Source: Bacteroidota bacterium (GTDB lineage Bacteria > Bacteroidota > Ignavibacteria > Kapaibacteriales > UBA2268). From it: 64,000 bases of DNA. The notes under the pieces were generated by a model, which did no database searches, was not told where the DNA came from, and saw only the letters and a program-made list of their open reading frames with translations. Location: contig SCSM01000001.1 in assembly GCA_004322215.1 (NCBI GenBank), positions 1-64,000 of the forward strand. Direction: 5' to 3'. Position numbers and translations under genes: made by a program. Numbering within the stretch: the first letter of the stretch is position 1; every line of letters begins with the position of its first letter. Shown one piece after another: positions 1 to 8,576 of this stretch.

Positions 1-1
1 T

Positions 2-397
2 AACGATAGTATTGTTTTTTATTCAAATGCAAGCGGTTTAGATAATATTTCATATTTGAGTGGAGAGGGCATTGATACTACCACATCAGTTATTGATGTA
101 GATGTTGAAGTTCAAAATTATCTTTATGCTTATCCCCCATTCCCGATGCCTGCAAAAAATTATATCAAAACCCTAATTTACTGGGATTTGAGTTTGGATA
201 TTGATAAAGATATTATCGAAGTCTATAATATTTATGGGGAAAAGTTAGAGGGAAGAGAAAGAATCAGAATAGATAAGCAAAATCAATACAGTGGCTGGCT
301 TGTTTGGGATTGTTCCGATGTGGAATCAGGAATATATTTTATAAAGATTAACCATGGTACAAGAACAATATATTTGAAAGTTATGGTTGATAGGTAA
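2..397 (+). CDS. C-terminal end of a T9SS-sorted secreted protein (partial)
   Basis: The reading frame is open from base 2 and has no convincing start, so the gene begins left of the window. The TTG at 56 is just an internal codon. The last ~85 residues have the layout of a type IX secretion type A sorting domain: an aromatic/proline-rich lead (YAYPPFPMPAKN), a strand pair around EVYNIYGEKLEG, then GWLVWDCSDVESGIYFIKI and a short basic end. In T9SS cargo this Ig-like domain directs export across the outer membrane and is then removed. The catalytic or binding part lies outside the window, so the protein's job is unknown. Confidence 0.75.
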   Translation, partial: NDSIVFYSNASGLDNISYLSGEGIDTTTSVIDVDVEVQNYLYAYPPFPMPAKNYIKTLIYWDLSLDIDKDIIEVYNIYGEKLEGRERIRIDKQNQYSGWLVWDCSDVESGIYFIKINHGTRTIYLKVMVDR

Positions 398-472
398 AAA
401 TTTTTTTTGCTTGTCATTCATTGCGGTGCTGAAGTGCAGTGGCTGAAAGTAATGAAAAGCGAGTAAAATAAA

Positions 473-499
473 CCGTGCCAGGAATAAATCCTGACACGG
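473..499. terminator. Hairpin between convergent genes, probable two-way terminator
   Basis: CCGTGCCAGGA and TCCTGACACGG pair with one C/A mismatch around a 5-base loop. On the plus strand ATTTTTATTT follows, and on the minus strand TTTATTTTA follows. The hairpin lies between two converging stops (397 and 526). A 24-of-30 match to the same element, in the opposite orientation, lies at 52075-52104, so it is also a dispersed repeat. Confidence 0.65.
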
Positions 500-525
500 C
501 ATTTTTATTTATTGTGTAATATTAA

Positions 526-2115
526 TTAAAGGTTTTTAAACATATCTTCTACCTCCTTTTTGTCAACGTCCATTATATATTGAATGCCGCTGATTTCGGA
601 AGCTTGTTTCGTAAGACAAGCAATATCATTTCTTGTGATATATTCAAGAGAGAATTTTCTTGCACCTGTCATCAACTGACGCAATCCCTGTGCTAATCTC
701 TCATAATAAGTGTATAACCCAAGTGCACCTGTGGGTAATTTTTCAAATTCAGCATCTCCAAGTTCTTTTCTCAGGTGGGCAGCGGTAACGAATACTTCAT
801 CTTTCGTGGTACCGAACCTTTCGACATAAACAGGAACCTGACCTTCATCAATTGACCTGCCGATTGTTTTGCCAACCATTGCTGCAGCAATCGGCGAACG
901 AGCCATACCAATCATTTTCACAAACGGAGCGCCAAGTGACAGTCCTTTGAAAATCTGGTCTTCAAAAGTGAAGCCACCTGCAAGTACGAGTGCAGGCACA
1001 TGTTTCTTGGCATCCTTCAATCTCTTTGCATACTGATAGAGTAATGAGTGTAATTCAACAGGAGGCACACCCCATTCATTCATCATTCGCCATGGGCTCA
1101 TTCCGGTTCCGCCGCCGGCACCGTCAACGGTCAACATATCCAATTTATATTTTGATGCGAATGTGATGGCTCTTGCCAAATCTCCAGGGACATAAGCTCC
1201 TGTCTTCAGGAATAAATATTTTGCTCCGGCTTTTCTCAATTCTTCGACACGTTGGGCAAAACCTTCTTCAGATACCATTCCAACCCGTGAATGTCTCTCG
1301 AATTCTTTGAATGCACCCCTCTCGAATGCCTTGATTACGTTTGGTTCTGTTGGATTAGGCAAAACAATATAACCCCTGTCATATAGTGTTTGAGCTTTTT
1401 TGAGGTCATTGATTTTTACTTCGCCTCCGATATTTTTTGCTCCCTGGCCCCATTTCATTTCTACTATTTCGACACCAAGCTTATCAATAGCATATTCCTG
1501 GACACCAAGCCGTGTGTCTTCGACATTTGCCTGGACAATTATAGCACCATAGCCGTCTCTTTGGTGGTCTTTATATAATTTGACCCTGCGTTTCAGGTCA
1601 ACGGTATCGCTGATTTTTCCATTCTTAATCGTGGCTTCCATATCCATTGCACCGACATTTTCACCGATTGTAAGACCAGTTCCCGCAAGAGCCGAACCGA
1701 TTGCCAGGCCCTCCCAGTTATTCTTCGCAACATTTGTCGAACCAATACCAGGAATAATCCATGGATAACGGAATTTAATTTTATTGTCATGACCAATTTT
1801 CACTTCAAGATTTACTGCCGGGAAAATAGCTTTATCACTATCCGCCTCGATTCCCTGGGCGCCAACTGCAGTTCCCATTATATTGAAATCCGAATAATCT
1901 ACAGGGTATTTCTTTTCGGATGCAGTTGTGATAACACCAAAAGGTTGCGGATAAATTACTTCATGTCCACGGTATGATGATTTACCTATTTCGCACATTC
2001 CAATACAACCGTCAACACAAGTTACACACATTCCCGATGCCGGGCTAATCGAATCTTCTGTTCTGTTTTTTGTTAAAGTAGCTGCCGATGAATTCACTCT
2101 CGAATACATTATCAT
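526..2115 (-). CDS. Glutamate synthase FMN-domain protein (GltB-like, no amidotransferase domain)
   Basis: This 529-residue protein matches the FMN-binding synthase domain of glutamate synthase. It has the phosphate/flavin loop DGAGGGTGMSPWRMM and a downstream LVLAGGF...GLSLGAPFVKMIG segment typical of the TIM barrel. It lacks the N-terminal class II glutaminase domain and the C-terminal GXGXG helix of full GltB (~1500 residues). The N-terminus has C30-x2-C33-x3-C37-x3-C41, a likely Fe-S site. It is last in a minus-strand operon, 87 bases after the Fe-S gene. A GltD-like partner is fused inside the upstream NuoF gene, so electrons probably reach its FMN from NAD(P)H. The substrate is not known; glutamate formation from ammonia or a different flavin reaction are both possible. 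A second Met (residue 3) is an alternative start. Confidence 0.8.
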   Translation of the reverse strand: MIMYSRVNSSAATLTKNRTEDSISPASGMCVTCVDGCIGMCEIGKSSYRGHEVIYPQPFGVITTASEKKYPVDYSDFNIMGTAVGAQGIEADSDKAIFPAVNLEVKIGHDNKIKFRYPWIIPGIGSTNVAKNNWEGLAIGSALAGTGLTIGENVGAMDMEATIKNGKISDTVDLKRRVKLYKDHQRDGYGAIIVQANVEDTRLGVQEYAIDKLGVEIVEMKWGQGAKNIGGEVKINDLKKAQTLYDRGYIVLPNPTEPNVIKAFERGAFKEFERHSRVGMVSEEGFAQRVEELRKAGAKYLFLKTGAYVPGDLARAITFASKYKLDMLTVDGAGGGTGMSPWRMMNEWGVPPVELHSLLYQYAKRLKDAKKHVPALVLAGGFTFEDQIFKGLSLGAPFVKMIGMARSPIAAAMVGKTIGRSIDEGQVPVYVERFGTTKDEVFVTAAHLRKELGDAEFEKLPTGALGLYTYYERLAQGLRQLMTGARKFSLEYITRNDIACLTKQASEISGIQYIMDVDKKEVEDMFKNL

Positions 2116-2202
2116 TTGAACACCTTAAATTTGTTATTAATTTTATTTACTTTATTTCTGTTTTTTTTAATATCATTACTTGTAAAAATTTATTAATCCA
2201 CA

Positions 2203-2895
2203 TTATAAATTAGAATAGTGCGTTCCCGAAATTTCACAGGCAACACATGGGTCCATATAGCACATCATTTCCTTGAATTTATCTTTTTCGACACATGGCA
2301 GAGACAAGTTGACACAACCATTGCAAATTGCATTTTCTTTGTCAGTAAAGGTGCATCTCAATTGACATGCAGGGCAGACGTATATACAGCCGCCGCATAA
2401 TCTACATTCTTCTGATTTTATGTTAAACGGTGTACCTATTGTTCTTGTTTCTCCTCTGCCATGATAACCCAAGGCATTTCCTGTCATTTGCTCGTGACAC
2501 ATTCTTACACATCTTCCGCATAAGATGCAGGTTTCCCATTCTTGTTTGAATCTTTGCTGCCTGACATCGTATTTTGATGCGAGGTCTTGAATTGTCTTCG
2601 ATTGAGGGCATGAAGCAAGAAGTAATTCAATTACCATTCTCCTTGCTTTCACAACTCTTGCAGTTGATGTACGAATCTTCATACCTTCTTCACATGGATA
2701 GGTACAACTCGATACAAGTTTGGCTCTCGCTCCTTCACCTATTTCGACAACACAAAGACGGCATGCACCGTAGGGAGTCAATCCCTCCAAATGGCATAAT
2801 GTCGGAATCGGAAATCCAAGAAACTGTGCCGCTTCGAGAATTGTCGTTCCTTTTTCAACAGCTAATTGTGCTCCGTTTATTGTAATATTAATCAT
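2203..2895 (-). CDS. NuoG/HoxU-type iron-sulfur electron-transfer subunit
   Basis: This 230-residue protein equals the N-terminal part of NuoG, or the diaphorase subunit HoxU. A plant-type [2Fe-2S] ferredoxin domain comes first (C34, C45, C48 and C64/C68 region, in PTLCHLEGLTPYGACRLC). Two [4Fe-4S] ferredoxin motifs follow (C123-x2-C126-x2-C129-x3-C133 and C164-x2-C167-x2-C170-x3-C174). The final 45 residues hold extra cysteines (C191, C194, C201, C212, C217, C220). There is no molybdopterin or H-cluster domain, so it is not a full NuoG, formate dehydrogenase or hydrogenase. Its start overlaps the stop of the NuoF-GltD gene (ATGA), which suggests coupled translation. It likely wires electrons between the flavins of this operon. 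Confidence 0.85.
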   Translation of the reverse strand: MINITINGAQLAVEKGTTILEAAQFLGFPIPTLCHLEGLTPYGACRLCVVEIGEGARAKLVSSCTYPCEEGMKIRTSTARVVKARRMVIELLLASCPQSKTIQDLASKYDVRQQRFKQEWETCILCGRCVRMCHEQMTGNALGYHGRGETRTIGTPFNIKSEECRLCGGCIYVCPACQLRCTFTDKENAICNGCVNLSLPCVEKDKFKEMMCYMDPCVACEISGTHYSNL

Positions 2896-5800
2896 ACTAA
2901 TACCTCTCCTTCCGGGACACTTTTATTTTGCATAATATCCCCCATAAATTCAGCTTGTTCTCTTTTAATTTTTTCAGCATAAGTGAAATCAAGGTCGCAC
3001 CGCATGCACCTCGATGCTTCGTAAACAGCAGATTCTTCGGATAAGGTCTGTTCCACCTCCTCCAGCGAGCTTCTCCGTTTATCAACAGAAATAGTGGGAA
3101 GTTTGATTCGCTTCAATTCCTCCTCACCTGTGTCTACTGTCACCATTGGTTCTATATAAATTGCAGGCATCTTTTTCTCAAGTGGTTTCGATAATTCTTC
3201 ACCGTTCAAAAAGCGGTTAATCATTATCGCTGCCTTTTTACCCGCAGCTATTGCTTCAATAACTGTGTTGGGTCCTGTTACTACATCGCCACCTGCAAAA
3301 ACACCAGCCCTGTTTGTTTCAAGAGTCTCCTGATTGACAATTAATGTTCCCCATTTATTTACTTCGATTCCCATATATGAAATATAACCGACATCTGGAG
3401 TATCTCCAATAGTTACGATTAAATTATCAAGACCTGCAAAAAACTCTGTTCCTTTCACCGGCTGTGGATTTCTTCTTCCGCTTGCGTCAACATCTCCCAG
3501 CATGTTTTTAATGAATTCAACACCTGTCAATTTGCCATTCTCTGAATTTATTTTAACCGGTGATACGAGTGTCTGCAATTCAATTCCTTCATCCAAAGCC
3601 GCATCAATTTCATGTTGCAATGCCGGCATCTCATTCCGTGTTCTCCTGTAAAAGATAGTAACGCTTTCGACATCTTTTTGTCTCAGAGCCACTCTCGCAG
3701 CGTCAATTGCCGAATCGCCTCCTCCAATCACACCAACTTTACCATGAGCAAGTTTTTTTCCTTCAATATTGAATGATTTCAGAAACTCAATAGCTGGGAA
3801 CACACCTTCGAGGTCTTCACCTTCTATGTTCAAGAGCTTGCTCTTATGTGCGCCCATTCCTAAGAAAATTGCTTTGAATCCATTATTCAGTAAATTGTCT
3901 ATTGTGATGTCTCTTCCAAGTGCGGTATTGCATTTCAGCGTAATATTTTCATCAATTAATTCTTTAATTTCCTCTTTTAAAATTTTTCTCGGCAATCTGT
4001 ATTCGGGAATACCACTGATTAGCATACCTCCCGCTTCAGAATCCTTTTCAAACACAGTTACTTTGTAACCCATCAGGGAAAGTTTATGAGCCGCAGTCAG
4101 TCCGGCAGGACCGGCACCAATAACAGCCACTTTATTATCCCCTGCATTATCCTTTACTTTTCTGACCGGCTTATAAACCGATGGCTCTATCATATCAGTA
4201 ATAAATCTTTTCAAAGCTCTGATTGCAACCGGTTCACCTGTCAACACACCCGCACGGCACATCTTCTCGCACGGATGACTGCATACCCTTGCACAAACTG
4301 ACGGGAAAGGATTTGCTTCTCTCAAAGCAATGTATGCTTCTTCATATTCACCTCGTGCAATATGTGCAATATAACGCCATGCTTCAGTACCAATCGGGCA
4401 GGTTGCCTGGCAGGGAGCTCCTACTATATCTTTACAAACTCCCGCTGTACAATGTTTATTTTTTATATGGTCAATATATTCATCTCTGAAATATCTTAAT
4501 GTCGAAAGTACTGGATTTGCTGCTGTCTGTCCAAGACCACACATTGTCGTATCCTTAACAACCAGTGCAAGTTCCTCCAACAAATCAAGCTGTTCCAATG
4601 TACCTTTGCCTTTTGTGATGTCATCCAGAATTTCAAACATTCTTTGAGTTCCTTTACGGCAAGTGAAACACTTTCCGCATGATTCGCTCTTAAGAAAATT
4701 CATGAAATATCTAGCTACATCAACCATGCAGGTTCTTTCATCCATTACAATCATGCCACCGGAGCCCATTATCGAACCGGCTTCAGATAACTTTTCAAAA
4801 TCAATCGGCAAGTCAAACAAACTTACAGGAATGCAACCACCTGAAGGTCCGCCACTTTGGACTGCTTTTATTTTAAAGTCTTCAGGAGCTCCACCTCCAA
4901 TATCATATACTAGTTCTTTAATTGTTGTACCCATTGGTATTTCAACAAGTCCCGTGTTTTTTATCTTTCCGACTAAGCTGAAAATTTTTGTTCCTGTACT
5001 GTTTTTTGTTCCGATTTTGGCATATTCGGCTCCACCGATTTCAATTATAATAGGTATATTAGCCCAGGTTTCTACATTATTAATTGCAGTTGGCTTTCCA
5101 TAAACACCTTTTTCAACAGGGTAGGGTGGCCTTTGTCTTGGTTCGCCCATCTTTCCTTCAACAGATTTGATTAATGCAGTTTCTTCACCACATACAAATG
5201 CACCTGCTCCCCTGACAATTTTTATATCAAAATTGAATTTCGTACCTAATATATTTTCGCCAAGCAATCCAATGTCTTTTGCCTGTCTTAAAGCAATTGT
5301 CAAATGTTTAATAGCCAATGGATATTCATTTCTTACATATACGACACCGTGAGTAGCACCTGTTGCAAAAGCTCCGATTAACATTCCTTCAATAATACTA
5401 TGCGGATTACCTTCCAGAACGCTTCTGTCCATATAAGCACCCGGGTCACCTTCGTCAGCATTGCATATAAGATATTTTCCCTTATCATTTGGTTGTTTAG
5501 ACAAATATTCCCATTTTATTCCTGTCGGAAAACCTGCTCCTCCGCGTCCTCTGATTCCTGAGGTTTTCACTTGTTCGATGATTTGCTTTGGTTCCATTGA
5601 ACTCAGAACTTTTTCAAGCGATTTATATCCGAAGTTTGTGAAATAGTCAACAATTCTTATTGGGTCAATATTCTGGTTCTTTGCTAATATAGTTCTTTGC
5701 TGTTTTTTGAAAAATGGAATATCATGTTGTTTATAATAAATTTCTCCGGTTTTCGGGTCCCTGTATAATAATTCTTCAACCAATTTACCTTCAATCGTAG

Positions 5801-6131
5801 CTTCAATTATTTTTGGTATAGCATCTAAAGTAACTTTATGATAAAATGCATCACCGGGTTTAGTTAAAATAAATGGACCCATTTCACAAAAACCGTGGCA
5901 TCCTGTTATCTTCAATGCCATCTTGTTTTGAAGAGATTTTTCGATTATGTATTTTTTCATTCCACGTATAATTTCCTGCGTACCGCTTGCATGGCATGCT
6001 GTTCCGGAACAAATTACAAGTTGTGGCTTATCATCATTCTTGATTTTTTCAAATAATGACCAATAAAGTTTCTTGAGGTCATCAATCGAATTCAACTTTT
6101 TAAGTTCTTCTATCGAAGATATATCACTCAT
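2892..6131 (-). CDS. NuoF-GltD fusion: NADH-binding flavoprotein joined to a GltD/NfnL-like FAD oxidoreductase
   Basis: This is a 1079-residue fusion. Residues ~35-110 form a thioredoxin-like [2Fe-2S] domain (C41-x4-C46, C78-x3-C82). Residues ~150-550 are NuoF, with GRGGAGFPTG at 195-204 for FMN/NADH, then C485-x2-C488-x2-C491 and C531 for [4Fe-4S]. Residues ~560-640 are the two-cluster Fe-S domain of GltD/DPYD (C561, C566, C574, C578; C613, C617, C621, C625). From ~668 on there is a two-dinucleotide-fold FAD/NAD(P)H module, with GAGPAG at 672-677, VIGGGDSAIDAARVA, and GVFAGGDVVTGPNTV near the end. It sits between nuoE and the Fe-S subunit, 39 bases after nuoE. It likely moves electrons between NADH and a second pyridine nucleotide or the GltB-like partner. 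Electron bifurcation is possible but unproven. Confidence 0.88.
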   Translation of the reverse strand: MSDISSIEELKKLNSIDDLKKLYWSLFEKIKNDDKPQLVICSGTACHASGTQEIIRGMKKYIIEKSLQNKMALKITGCHGFCEMGPFILTKPGDAFYHKVTLDAIPKIIEATIEGKLVEELLYRDPKTGEIYYKQHDIPFFKKQQRTILAKNQNIDPIRIVDYFTNFGYKSLEKVLSSMEPKQIIEQVKTSGIRGRGGAGFPTGIKWEYLSKQPNDKGKYLICNADEGDPGAYMDRSVLEGNPHSIIEGMLIGAFATGATHGVVYVRNEYPLAIKHLTIALRQAKDIGLLGENILGTKFNFDIKIVRGAGAFVCGEETALIKSVEGKMGEPRQRPPYPVEKGVYGKPTAINNVETWANIPIIIEIGGAEYAKIGTKNSTGTKIFSLVGKIKNTGLVEIPMGTTIKELVYDIGGGAPEDFKIKAVQSGGPSGGCIPVSLFDLPIDFEKLSEAGSIMGSGGMIVMDERTCMVDVARYFMNFLKSESCGKCFTCRKGTQRMFEILDDITKGKGTLEQLDLLEELALVVKDTTMCGLGQTAANPVLSTLRYFRDEYIDHIKNKHCTAGVCKDIVGAPCQATCPIGTEAWRYIAHIARGEYEEAYIALREANPFPSVCARVCSHPCEKMCRAGVLTGEPVAIRALKRFITDMIEPSVYKPVRKVKDNAGDNKVAVIGAGPAGLTAAHKLSLMGYKVTVFEKDSEAGGMLISGIPEYRLPRKILKEEIKELIDENITLKCNTALGRDITIDNLLNNGFKAIFLGMGAHKSKLLNIEGEDLEGVFPAIEFLKSFNIEGKKLAHGKVGVIGGGDSAIDAARVALRQKDVESVTIFYRRTRNEMPALQHEIDAALDEGIELQTLVSPVKINSENGKLTGVEFIKNMLGDVDASGRRNPQPVKGTEFFAGLDNLIVTIGDTPDVGYISYMGIEVNKWGTLIVNQETLETNRAGVFAGGDVVTGPNTVIEAIAAGKKAAIMINRFLNGEELSKPLEKKMPAIYIEPMVTVDTGEEELKRIKLPTISVDKRRSSLEEVEQTLSEESAVYEASRCMRCDLDFTYAEKIKREQAEFMGDIMQNKSVPEGEVLV

Positions 6132-6170
6132 TATTTTTCTCCTGTATTTTTTACATTATGGATTGATAAA

Positions 6171-7007
6171 CTAAAACAGATCCAATAAATGTCCTTTGCA
6201 ACCACGCTTCGGACAAACTTGTACAATACCGCCTCCTTTCAACATAAGAGGAATCATGTGTTCTCCACATTCGGGACAAATGGTATGACTTTTTAGCTCT
6301 GCATGACAATGAGGACAGAAGAAATTGACAGTTGCCTCATCAGGTAACTGATGTTCGCAAACAATATTATAACTTCCATACATACTTGACAGACGTAACG
6401 AGCCGTGTTTATCCTTAAATGAAATAGTCAGTCTTATTGATGGAAATTCATCAATTAGAACTTCTCTGTCCATCAGTGTGTGGTTGCACTTTGTACAACT
6501 GACTTCAACAGGAAAAATTCTTTTATCACCTTCCACCTTGATTGCGTCAAGTCCTTTCCTTGCTTCGTCAAGAATTTGTTTAACCTTGGTCGTTTTAACT
6601 TTTGAAAAGTAATGCCCGTCAACGACAGTAACAGGGCCCAAAGCACAAGCACCAAGACAATTAACCGTTTCAAATGTGAATTCCCGGTCTGATGTTGTAT
6701 CTCCGGGTGAAATCTTCAGTTGTTTTTGAAATTCATCTGCGATTGTCTGTCCTCCTCTAACATGGCAAGCAGTACCCAGGCAACAATTGATAAGATGTTT
6801 TCCTTTTGGTTTTAAGCTGAAATACCTGTAGAAAGTTGCTACTCCATAGATATCAACCAAAGATTTACCTGTTTTTTCGGCAACTGTCTTTAACGCATTT
6901 TCCGGCAGGTAACTATACTTCGACTGAATATCCTCAAGGATTGAGATTATCCCGTCACCTTCACTATTATGTTTCTCTACAATTTTTAGAACTGCATCAT
7001 CATTCAT
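6171..7007 (-). CDS. NuoE-like [2Fe-2S] subunit with a C-terminal zinc-ribbon extension
   Basis: Residues 1-160 are a NuoE/24-kDa subunit. They comprise a helical lead (SYLPENALKTVAEKTGKS), then a thioredoxin-like domain with C76-x4-C81 and C117-x3-C121 binding [2Fe-2S]. Usual NuoE is about 160 residues, and this one is 278. The added ~115 residues hold paired cysteines (C171/C174, C231/C234, C244/C247, C265/C270) that look like two or more zinc ribbons or a further Fe-S site. It is first gene of the redox operon, so it probably carries the promoter in the gap to its right. NuoE normally stands next to NuoF and accepts electrons from its FMN. Confidence 0.85.
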   Translation of the reverse strand: MNDDAVLKIVEKHNSEGDGIISILEDIQSKYSYLPENALKTVAEKTGKSLVDIYGVATFYRYFSLKPKGKHLINCCLGTACHVRGGQTIADEFQKQLKISPGDTTSDREFTFETVNCLGACALGPVTVVDGHYFSKVKTTKVKQILDEARKGLDAIKVEGDKRIFPVEVSCTKCNHTLMDREVLIDEFPSIRLTISFKDKHGSLRLSSMYGSYNIVCEHQLPDEATVNFFCPHCHAELKSHTICPECGEHMIPLMLKGGGIVQVCPKRGCKGHLLDLF

Positions 7008-7166
7008 AAATAACCATTATTACTGAATAATAACATTAATTATATTTATTTAAGTATAAAATTTCCTGCTACTATTTATTTTTTTTGTGCTGTTCTTTTT
7101 ACTGCAGTTATAAATAAAACTTGACTGACGATGTTCTGAGTTCGCCAACTATACAATACCTTTACT

Positions 7167-7209
7167 ATCCGGATGTCCGGATTTCAATAAGCTTCCTATG
7201 CCAGGAAGC
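7167..7209. promoter_or_regulatory. Two adjacent inverted repeats, candidate operator
   Basis: ATCCGGA-TG-TCCGGAT at 7167-7182 is a perfect 7-base inverted repeat with a 2-base centre. Nine bases later GCTTCCT-ATGCC-AGGAAGC (7191-7209) is a perfect 7-base stem with a 5-base loop. They lie about 160-200 bases upstream of the nuoE start. The first looks like a dimer-binding site; the second could be a small hairpin. No regulator is identified. Confidence 0.35.
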
Positions 7210-7630
7210 AATATTTAGAAAACTGCAGGTTTAATTTTTCTATTCTCACTGAAGAACAGAAAAGAACAATTCACAAATGTATTCTGAAATGATAATTCGA
7301 AAGGAAATTGAAGAGTAATTCTTTCATCCATTCTAATCAAAATCTTTGCAGCAGTACTTGCTTTACTTATTTTACAACAATCGCTAAGCATCAAATCTTA
7401 TCTTACCACTTATAACAACTCTATATTGACAAATTCCCCAAACTCTTACTAATCTTTCCTGTCAATATATAAAATTATCCCGTTCATATAAGCAAACTAA
7501 AAAAAATTCCTTAACTACCAAACAAAAATTATTATTTATAAATTTTTTTCTGATTTTTTTTCATAAAACTTTAATTATGGTCTATGAATGAAATGAAAAA
7601 TCAAACCTTTTCAATTTCCTTATAATTTTG

Positions 7631-7664
7631 TATGTTTGATAAATGTTTGATTCATAAATGTTTA
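7631..7664 (+). promoter_or_regulatory. Candidate Bacteroidota-type promoter and direct repeats before the HDOD gene
   Basis: TATGTTTG at 7631-7638 fits the TAnnTTTG -7 box of Bacteroidota, but no clear -33 TTTG at the right distance was found. ATGTTTGA recurs at 7643-7650 and ATGTTTA at 7658-7664. No Shine-Dalgarno sequence precedes the ATG at 7678, which is common in this group. Confidence 0.3.
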
Positions 7665-7677
7665 AAAATTATTATAT

Positions 7678-8559
7678 ATGTCTATTGTTGAAGATTTAAT
7701 CGGGACACAAGAGTTTGCAACATTACCACCGGTTGCAACAAAAATACTTAAATTACTTGAAAATGATAATATAGATTTCAGGGATATAGCCAGGATAGTA
7801 GAATCCGATGCATCCTTAACATTAAAGTTACTAAAAGTAGCGAATTCACCTCTTTATGCTTCACGAACTGAAGTTACATCTGTTCAGCAGGCAATAGTTA
7901 CGCTCGGATTAAACCGGCTTACAAATATCGTTCTTGGCATATCAATTTTTTCAAGATTTTTCTTCAGCTCGCAGAAACAGGCGGCTGATATAATTCAGAA
8001 ATTTTGGTGGCATTCTTCTTGCACAGGTATGGTTGCGAAATCACTTGCTATAAAACTTAATAGATTTTTCAAAGAGAATGAATTTATTGGGGGCTTGCTA
8101 CATGATATTGGCAAGCTTGCTATGATTCAATACAACTCAAAGATGTACAGAAGTGTAATCGAAATGGTCGAAAAACAAGGAATTTTCGACATTGAAGCCG
8201 AGCAGTCAATATTTGGTGTTGACCATATCGAAATTGGAAAAAGCATAGCAGAACACTGGAAATTGCCTCATGAGCTTTATTCAATAATTTCAGGGCATAA
8301 TAATCCTACGATTTTGCAGGAAAACAGGGAATTGACTGCTATCGTGCGTTTTGCTGATGTCCTTTGTGAAATTTGGGGTGCAGATGTTTACGAGGGATTT
8401 AAAACTGTTAATTTGCGTGAACAAGAGTCATGGTTATTATTATGTTCATCATATCCTGAACTTGCTTCTTTTGATGTCGAAGCATTCACATTTGAACTTG
8501 AAGAAGATTTCAAAAATTCTTCAACATTTCTTAGCTTGATATCTCAAAATCAATATTAA
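7678..8559 (+). CDS. HDOD domain signalling protein
   Basis: This 293-residue protein is an HDOD domain over most of its length. It opens with LPPVATKILKLLENDNIDF, then ARIVESDASLTLKLLKVANSPLY and VTSVQQAIVTLGLNRLTNIVLG. A GGLLHDIGKLAMIQ segment retains an HD pair, and DHIEIGKSIAEHWKLP follows. HDOD proteins are related to HD-GYP phosphodiesterases but usually lack full catalysis, and act as adaptors in signalling or motility. It is a single gene, converging on waaA only 17 bases downstream. Its partner and signal are unknown. Confidence 0.88.
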   Translation: MSIVEDLIGTQEFATLPPVATKILKLLENDNIDFRDIARIVESDASLTLKLLKVANSPLYASRTEVTSVQQAIVTLGLNRLTNIVLGISIFSRFFFSSQKQAADIIQKFWWHSSCTGMVAKSLAIKLNRFFKENEFIGGLLHDIGKLAMIQYNSKMYRSVIEMVEKQGIFDIEAEQSIFGVDHIEIGKSIAEHWKLPHELYSIISGHNNPTILQENRELTAIVRFADVLCEIWGADVYEGFKTVNLREQESWLLLCSSYPELASFDVEAFTFELEEDFKNSSTFLSLISQNQY

Positions 8560-8576
8560 TAGTGTTTATTAAATGT

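Larger units (their letters stand above)
7008..7677. other. 670-base intergenic gap between divergent genes, no ORF seen
   Basis: This gap separates the redox operon (minus) from the HDOD gene (plus). I see no coding frame, tRNA or Rex-type palindrome. It holds two compact inverted repeats (7167-7209) and three copies of an ATGTTTGA-like word just before the HDOD start. It probably contains both promoters. Confidence 0.6.

Noticed and set aside
1390-1977. Plus-strand ORFs opposite the GltB-like gene
   Set aside because: They are antisense shadows of a strongly conserved protein with clear FMN-domain motifs.
7008-7677. A Rex or FNR operator for the NADH-linked operon
   Set aside because: Only a half-site-like TTCACAAA is visible; no full palindrome was found.
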